Positions 6,217 to 10,753 of a stretch of DNA of 10,753 bases are shown here, piece by piece. The notes under the pieces are model-generated. The model saw nothing but the letters and a program-made list of their open reading frames with translations. It ran no database searches and was not told the DNA's origin. This DNA is from an uncultured Blautia sp. Lineage in GTDB: Bacteria > Bacillota > Clostridia > Lachnospirales > Lachnospiraceae. Position 1 is the stretch's first letter, and every line of letters begins with the position of its first letter. The DNA lies in assembly GCA_934394595.1 (NCBI GenBank), contig CAKRRX010000086.1, positions 1 through 10,753 of the forward strand. Reading direction: 5' to 3'. The position numbers and the translations under genes were made by a program.

Positions 6217-8109
6217 TTATTTTTCTTTTTGCTCACGTCCATACTGTTCCATGTAAACCAGAAGAACGGAAATATCTGCCGGTGATACACCGGAAATTCT
6301 GGATGCCTGTCCAATGGATACCGGACGGTATAGTTCCAGTTTCTGACGGGCCTCTATGCGCAGGCTCTTTACCTTCTCATAGTCCAGATTCTCCGGAATC
6401 TTCTTTGCTTCCAGCTTCTTAAACTGCTCTACCTGCTTCATCTGGCGGCGGATATAGCCATCGTACTTGATGTTAATGTTTACCTGTTCCTGCACATCCC
6501 AGGCAAGTTCAGGACGCTTCTTGTCAATAGACGCCACATCCTCATAGGAAAGCTCAGGCCTGCGTATCAGCTCTGCAAGGCTGATTCCGGACTTCAAAGG
6601 TGTGCTTCCTTTGCTTTCCAGAAGACTCTGAACTGCCTCTGTCATACCTACATTCGTGTTTTCCACACGCTGGATTTCTTCCTGGATCAGACGTTCTTTT
6701 TCCAGCACCTTTGCATAAGTCTCATCGTCTACCAATCCAACCTGCCAGCCTTTTTTACGAAGTCTTAAATCTGCATTATCCTGGCGAAGAAGCAGACGGT
6801 ATTCTGCACGGCTGGTCATCATACGGTATGGTTCATGGTTCTCTTTTGTGACAAGGTCATCAATAAGAACCCCAATATACGCCTCTGAACGATCCAGGAT
6901 CAGCTGCTCTTTTCCCAGCACTTCCATTGCCGCATTGATCCCTGCGATCAGCCCCTGGGCTGCTGCCTCCTCGTATCCGGAACTGCCATTGAACTGTCCG
7001 CCGCTGAAAAGGCCCTTTATCTTCTTAAATTCGAGAGTCGGATAAAGCTGTCTTGGATTGATACAATCATACTCAATAGCATATGCATTTTTTACGATCT
7101 TGGCATGCTCAAGTCCCGGTACACTGTGGTACATGGCCTCCTGTACATCCTCCGGAAGGGAACTGGACATACCGCCAATGTACATCTCATTGGTGTATAA
7201 ACCTTCCGGTTCAATAAACACCTGATGCCTCTTTTTATCTGCAAAACGCACCACTTTATCCTCAATAGACGGACAATAACGGGGACCGGTTCCCTCGATC
7301 ATACCGGAGTATAAAGGAGAACGATCCAGGTTCTCGCGGATGATCTCATGGGTGGTTTCATTTGTGTAAGTAAGCCAGCAGGATTTCTGCTGGATCTGCA
7401 CATCCTTAGGATCTGTGGAAAAGGAAAACGGCACCACTTTCTCATCCCCGAACTGCTCTTCCATTTTGCTGTAATCAATGGTATTTCCGGCGATTCTGGC
7501 CGGTGTCCCAGTCTTAAAACGGAACATCTCAATTCCCAGCTCCTTCAGGGATTCTGTGAGATAATTAGCTGCCTGAAGGCCATTTGGCCCTGTATAATTG
7601 CTGACATCTCCGTAAATACATCTGGCTTTCAGATAAGTTCCGGTACACAAAACCACGGCTTTACAATGATAAACTGCACCGGAATAGGTCTTTACTCCCG
7701 TGATTTTTCCATCCTCCACAAGAAGCTTTGTCACTTCTCCCTGGCGAATGGTCAGATTCTCCTGATTTTCCAGAGTTTTTCGCATCTCATTGCTGTATGC
7801 CTGCTTGTCAGCCTGAGCACGAAGGGAATGGACTGCCGGTCCTTTGGAGCAATTCAGCATTTTGGACTGGATAAAGGTTTTGTCAATATTTTTTCCCATC
7901 TCGCCACCAAGAGCATCCAATTCTCTTACCAGATGGCCTTTGGAGCTTCCGCCTACATTTGGGTTACATGGCATTAAGGCTATGCTTTCCGCACTTACTG
8001 TAAACATGATCGTATTCAGCCCCAGTCTGGCCCCCGCCAGCGCTGCCTCACACCCTGCATGTCCGGCGCCGACCACTACAATATCATAATTCTCTTCTAA
8101 ATTTCTCAT
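6217..8109 (-). CDS. mnmG: tRNA uridine-5-carboxymethylaminomethyl modification enzyme MnmG (GidA)
   Basis: MnmG is the FAD- and NADH-using partner of MnmE. The heterotetramer adds the (carboxymethyl)aminomethyl group to C5 of wobble U34 in certain tRNAs. From the chosen ATG (8107-8109) the product is 630 residues, the usual length. It opens with '[16 protein letters not shown]', whose GxGxxG (14-19) binds FAD. The family signature '[14 protein letters not shown]' with its conserved cysteine follows, then '[17 protein letters not shown]' with the second conserved cysteine, and the C-terminal helical region contains 'YDGYIRRQ'. GAGGG lies 6 nt before the ATG. The open frame continues to a TTG at 8157, but the extra 16 residues are unlike the family. 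It lies 94 bp after mnmE with no visible terminator between. Confidence 0.97.
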   Translation of the reverse strand: MRNLEENYDIVVVGAGHAGCEAALAGARLGLNTIMFTVSAESIALMPCNPNVGGSSKGHLVRELDALGGEMGKNIDKTFIQSKMLNCSKGPAVHSLRAQADKQAYSNEMRKTLENQENLTIRQGEVTKLLVEDGKITGVKTYSGAVYHCKAVVLCTGTYLKARCIYGDVSNYTGPNGLQAANYLTESLKELGIEMFRFKTGTPARIAGNTIDYSKMEEQFGDEKVVPFSFSTDPKDVQIQQKSCWLTYTNETTHEIIRENLDRSPLYSGMIEGTGPRYCPSIEDKVVRFADKKRHQVFIEPEGLYTNEMYIGGMSSSLPEDVQEAMYHSVPGLEHAKIVKNAYAIEYDCINPRQLYPTLEFKKIKGLFSGGQFNGSSGYEEAAAQGLIAGINAAMEVLGKEQLILDRSEAYIGVLIDDLVTKENHEPYRMMTSRAEYRLLLRQDNADLRLRKKGWQVGLVDDETYAKVLEKERLIQEEIQRVENTNVGMTEAVQSLLESKGSTPLKSGISLAELIRRPELSYEDVASIDKKRPELAWDVQEQVNINIKYDGYIRRQMKQVEQFKKLEAKKIPENLDYEKVKSLRIEARQKLELYRPVSIGQASRISGVSPADISVLLVYMEQYGREQKEK

Positions 8110-8203
8110 ACTTTTCCCTCTATTTCTTCCATACTTAAACCAAATTTTATCTCTCAAACATCTACACAGCTGCTTTTAGCCCGCGTCCGTCTGCAAAAAT
8201 CCC

Positions 8204-9577
8204 TTACTTACCCATACAAAATTTGGCAAATATTTCATTTACCAGATCTTCTCCCACTTCTTCTCCGGTGATCTTTCCAAGACTTGCATATGCCGCCATC
8301 AGATCAATAGAAAAGAAATCCTCCGGCATACCATCTTCGATGCTTCTCATTACCATTTCCAGACTCTGCAAGGCTTCTTCCAGCGCTTCTTTATGCCGGG
8401 CATTCGTAATATAAACCTCATCATTAAAGGAAATTTTCCCACTGAAAAACATCTCCCGGATAGTATCAGCCAGCTGTGTGACCCCAGTCTCTTCCTTTGC
8501 TGATACCGGAATCACAGGATGTCCGATTTTTCTCTCCAGTTCTTTTTGATCGACCGCCGGTGCAAGGTCTGTTTTATTATAAAGTACAATTGCCTTCCTG
8601 CCTTCCAGCAGTTCTATGATTTCTTCATCATTTTCATCCAGAGGTGTGGAGCTGTCTACCACATATAAGATCAAGTCTGCATCCTTTGCTGCTTCCCTGG
8701 CACGGGTCACTCCGATCTTTTCCACTACATCCTCAGTCTCACGGATTCCCGCCGTATCCACGATTTTCAAAGTAATTCCATGAAGAGTAATGTACTCTTC
8801 CAGAATATCTCTGGTAGTCCCTTCAATATCTGTGACAATCGCTTTATTCTCTCCCACCAGAAGATTCAGAAGAGAAGATTTTCCGGCATTTGGTTTTCCC
8901 ACGATAACAGTCTTGATTCCCTCCCGGATGATCTTGCCGTCTGCGGAGGTTTTCAACAGCTCTTCAATAGATTTCTGCTCTTTTTCCACAATTTCCTGTA
9001 ATTTCTGTGGATATCCATCCAGGCTGATATGTTCCGGATCATCCAGTGCTGACTCGATAAATGCAATCTCATAGAGCAGCTCATCACGGATCTCCTTTAT
9101 GGTCTTCTGCACAGAACCTTTCAACTGACTCATGGAACTTTTCAATGCATATTCATTTTTCGCCTGGATCACATCCATAACTGCCTCTGCCTGTGAAAGA
9201 TCCAGCCTGCCATTCAGAAAGGCTCTTTTGGTAAACTCGCCTGGGCCGGCGATTTTGGCTCCGTTTTTCAAAACAGTTTCCAATACGCGGTTCATAGCAT
9301 AGACGCCGCCATGACAGTCAATTTCCACGGTATCTTCTCCGGTGAATGTTTTGGGTGCCCTCATGACCATGACCAGTACTTCATCTACCACTTCTTCCCC
9401 ATCATAAATATATCCATAATGGATCGTATGGGTAGGTACTTCCTTTACCTTTTTCTTTCCGCCTTTAGAGCGGTAAATGCGGGATATAATGTCCATGGCC
9501 TCAGGTCCGCTGATCCGGATGATTCCGATCCCCGAAGCACTCACAGCAGTAGATATCGCTGCAATTGTTGTATTCAT
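8204..9577 (-). CDS. mnmE: tRNA modification GTPase MnmE (TrmE)
   Basis: MnmE is the potassium-activated, dimerising GTPase that works with MnmG in modifying wobble U34; its N-terminal domain binds the tetrahydrofolate one-carbon donor. The 457-residue product has the TrmE N-domain ('TIAAISTAVSASGIGIIRIS' at 4-23 and 'GPGEFTKRAFLNGRLDLSQA' at 111-130), then a G domain with G1 GKPNAGKS (227-234), G2 GTTRD (253-257), G3 DTAG (274-277), G4 NKTD (334-337) and G5 SAK (359-361). It ends in the essential 'FCMGK' with C454; many homologues have CIGK. The ATG (9575-9577) has GGAGGA 6 nt upstream. A terminator and a TATAAT box lie before it, so it probably opens its own transcript with mnmG and rsmG. 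Confidence 0.98.
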   Translation of the reverse strand: MNTTIAAISTAVSASGIGIIRISGPEAMDIISRIYRSKGGKKKVKEVPTHTIHYGYIYDGEEVVDEVLVMVMRAPKTFTGEDTVEIDCHGGVYAMNRVLETVLKNGAKIAGPGEFTKRAFLNGRLDLSQAEAVMDVIQAKNEYALKSSMSQLKGSVQKTIKEIRDELLYEIAFIESALDDPEHISLDGYPQKLQEIVEKEQKSIEELLKTSADGKIIREGIKTVIVGKPNAGKSSLLNLLVGENKAIVTDIEGTTRDILEEYITLHGITLKIVDTAGIRETEDVVEKIGVTRAREAAKDADLILYVVDSSTPLDENDEEIIELLEGRKAIVLYNKTDLAPAVDQKELERKIGHPVIPVSAKEETGVTQLADTIREMFFSGKISFNDEVYITNARHKEALEEALQSLEMVMRSIEDGMPEDFFSIDLMAAYASLGKITGEEVGEDLVNEIFAKFCMGK

Positions 9578-9632
9578 GTAGATTCCTCCATCTAAACCAC
9601 AATATAACCTGTTTTTTCAATGTCTTTTTTAT

Positions 9633-9658
9633 TGGCGGTTACTTAATATTCGCTGTAC
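9633..9658 (-). repeat. Dispersed 26-bp repeat, copy 2 (leader of mnmE)
   Basis: On the minus strand the blocks GTACAGC, AATATTAAG, AACC and CCA match plus-strand 5-30 at 23 of 26 positions. This copy lies in the untranslated leader between the candidate mnmE promoter and the mnmE ribosome-binding site. Similarity falls off on both sides. Confidence 0.7.
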
Positions 9659-9683
9659 CAGGTTCAAACGCCTTATCATTTTT

Positions 9684-9712
9684 ATTATACAAAAAAAGTT
9701 ATCCCAGGGAAA
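9684..9712 (-). promoter_or_regulatory. mnmE: Candidate sigma-A promoter for mnmE-mnmG-rsmG
   Basis: A perfect TATAAT lies at 9684-9689 on the minus strand, one base after the T-run of the preceding terminator. The hexamer 17 bp upstream (TTTCCC, 9707-9712) is a poor -35, so strength is uncertain. A start here would give an untranslated leader of about 100 nt holding the 26-bp repeat. Confidence 0.5.
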
Positions 9713-9769
9713 GACATGAAAACAAAAGCTTTTCGCTTTAGCTCTTCCATCTTTCACCTGGAATAACTT
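9691..9769 (-). terminator. Intrinsic terminator after jag
   Basis: Arms at 9757-9769 and 9696-9708 form a 13-bp stem in minus-strand RNA with one U-G pair, extended by five more pairs (AAAGA/TCTTT) after a one-base bulge. The stem encloses a smaller AAAGC/GCTTT hairpin. Seven T follow on the minus strand (9691-9697). On the plus strand no T-run follows the stem, so termination is directed leftwards, ending the jag transcript. Confidence 0.8.
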
Positions 9770-9772
9770 ACC

Positions 9773-9810
9773 TGTCAGAGGGTAAATGATTTTTCAAACA
9801 CGCTCTGACA
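9773..9810 (-). repeat. Stem-loop after jag carrying the AGAGYGYGTTTGAAAAA-type sequence
   Basis: TGTCAGAG (9773-9780) and CTCTGACA (9803-9810) form a perfect 8-bp stem around a 22-nt loop, shortly after the jag stop. The segment 9790-9807 matches 5237-5254 at 17 of 18 positions, linking it to the stem-loop in front of the ABC operon. Confidence 0.65.
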
Positions 9811-9826
9811 TCATATTATGCAAGAT

Positions 9827-10753
9827 TTACCATCTTTTTAACTTTACCACTACGTGACGATATGGCTCCTCACCTTCGCTGACAGTTTCTACATACTTAT
9901 TGCCCTGAAGTGCTGAGTGGATGATCCTTCTCTCATATGGATTCATAGGCTCAAGTATCACTGGCTTTCTGGTTTTCTTTACCTTGTAGGCAATGCCTCT
10001 GGCAAGGTTTTCCAGAGTCTCCTTGCGGCGTCTGCGGTAATCCTCTGTATCAAGCTTTACTCTGATATAGTTTGCCTTGCCTTTATTTACCACAAGACTT
10101 GTCAGATACTGCAGGGAATCGAGAGTCTGTCCTCTCTTACCGATCAAGATTCCCATATCCTCACCTTCAAATGCAACCTCCAGGCATCCGTCGCTGGTGT
10201 TGTATTTGGATGTGATTTCAACCTCCCCAAGATTCATGGATGCAAACACATCGCGAAGGAAAACAACAGCTCTTTCCTCAATTTCTTTGATCTCAACCGA
10301 ATCTGTGATGATCTCAACTGGTTTGGACTGCTTTGGTTTTTCTTCTCTTGGCTCTTTTGGCATTTTTTCCTTTGCAGGTCTTGCCGGACGATCCTTAAAG
10401 TTTTTCTCCTTTGCAGGACGTGGCTGTTTTTCCTTTGTTTCCTTTGGCTCTTTTATTTCTTTTACAGATGCTTTTTCCTTTGCCGGCTCACTTGCTCTGG
10501 CAGTTTTTTCGGTTTTTGCATAAGGTCTGGCAGGCTTTTTGTTCTGCTCTTCTTTAATCGCATCTACTTTTACGGTATCCACGATTTCCTGTAATTCCTC
10601 ATCCTCAGAAACAGTATTGATTTTGCGTGCTTTGATGATTGCCGGTTTACTTCCGATTCCGAAAAATCCGGAACTTCCTTCAGAAACCACTTCAATATCC
10701 AGCTGATCACTGGAGACACCTAATTCGATGCACGCCTTGGTGATTGCTTCATT
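9827..10753 (-). CDS. jag: RNA-binding protein Jag/KhpB, 5' end beyond the window
   Basis: KhpB (also Jag or EloR) is a cytoplasmic RNA-binding protein with roles in cell elongation and division in Firmicutes. 308 residues are visible. The frame runs off the right edge: translation from 10753 reads 'NEAITKACIELGVSSDQLDIE' and continues into 'VVSEGSSGFFGIGSKPAIIK', the Jag N-terminal domain, so the GTG at 10688-10690 is an internal valine and not a start. A linker of about 100 residues rich in Lys, Pro and Glu with repeated 'PAKEK' follows. Next come a type II KH domain with the GKRG loop (visible residues 205-208) and an R3H domain with 'ERRIIH' (R275, H279). It ends in KRW and TAA. Probably only 10-15 N-terminal residues are missing. 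The usual upstream neighbour is yidC. Confidence 0.96.
   Translation of the reverse strand, partial: NEAITKACIELGVSSDQLDIEVVSEGSSGFFGIGSKPAIIKARKINTVSEDEELQEIVDTVKVDAIKEEQNKKPARPYAKTEKTARASEPAKEKASVKEIKEPKETKEKQPRPAKEKNFKDRPARPAKEKMPKEPREEKPKQSKPVEIITDSVEIKEIEERAVVFLRDVFASMNLGEVEITSKYNTSDGCLEVAFEGEDMGILIGKRGQTLDSLQYLTSLVVNKGKANYIRVKLDTEDYRRRRKETLENLARGIAYKVKKTRKPVILEPMNPYERRIIHSALQGNKYVETVSEGEEPYRHVVVKLKRW

Noticed and set aside
8110..8157. An upstream TTG start for mnmG adding 16 residues.
   Set aside because: The added residues do not resemble MnmG N-termini and a well-spaced GAGGG precedes the ATG at 8107-8109.
9006..9014. TGTGGATAT, one mismatch from a DnaA box.
   Set aside because: It is a single copy inside mnmE with no cluster of boxes or A/T-rich unwinding element, so it does not mark oriC.
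9917..10594. A 225-residue plus-strand open frame opposite jag.
   Set aside because: It is antisense to a clear KH/R3H protein, rich in Phe/Leu/Cys as expected from the complement of a Lys/Glu-rich gene, and has no ribosome-binding site or family resemblance that I can see.

Overview
The window looks like a chromosomal segment close to the replication origin of a low-to-mid GC Firmicute, most likely a clostridial Lachnospiraceae-type organism. That assignment is an inference from gene order and protein style, not from a marker gene. All eight genes are on the minus strand, so the transcribed order runs from right to left. The right part (10753 down to 5443) is the classic origin-side housekeeping run jag/khpB (5' end cut by the window), mnmE, mnmG and rsmG. 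In other Firmicutes this run follows rpmH-rnpA-yidC, so oriC probably lies beyond the right edge.

The left part (5175 down to 46) is a tight four-gene operon: an ABC ATPase (GldA-like), an ABC-2 permease (GldF-like), a membrane-anchored GldG-like auxiliary protein and a DUF4340 membrane-anchored protein with three repeat units. Spacings are 3 bp, 13 bp and a 1-bp stop/start overlap. This looks like one envelope machine of unknown substrate. It sits where several Firmicutes carry noc/parA/parB. An exact 16-bp parS site (544-559) lies inside the DUF4340 coding sequence, so the cassette also carries a chromosome-segregation landmark.

The two larger intergenic regions hold most of the unusual structure. 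Between jag and mnmE (9578-9826) are a small stem-loop, a strong intrinsic terminator, an adjacent TATAAT box and a 26-bp sequence that recurs in inverted orientation at the extreme left of the window (5-30, 23/26 identical). Between rsmG and the ABC operon (5176-5442) are a CACA motif repeated in an 11-bp register and then three stem-loops packed almost end to end. The last stem-loop ends 8 nt before the Shine-Dalgarno sequence of a TTG-initiated ATPase gene. An 18-bp sequence from this last hairpin recurs just after jag. G-U pairs in three imperfect stems close only in minus-strand RNA, so these structures appear to act in the leftward transcripts.

Functionally, MnmE and MnmG together modify the wobble uridine of certain tRNAs, RsmG methylates 16S rRNA and Jag/KhpB is an RNA-binding protein, so the right half is an RNA-modification and RNA-binding block. 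The left half is a membrane transport or envelope system. No tRNA, rRNA, CRISPR, transposase or prophage gene is visible, and the many plus-strand open frames are antisense shadows.
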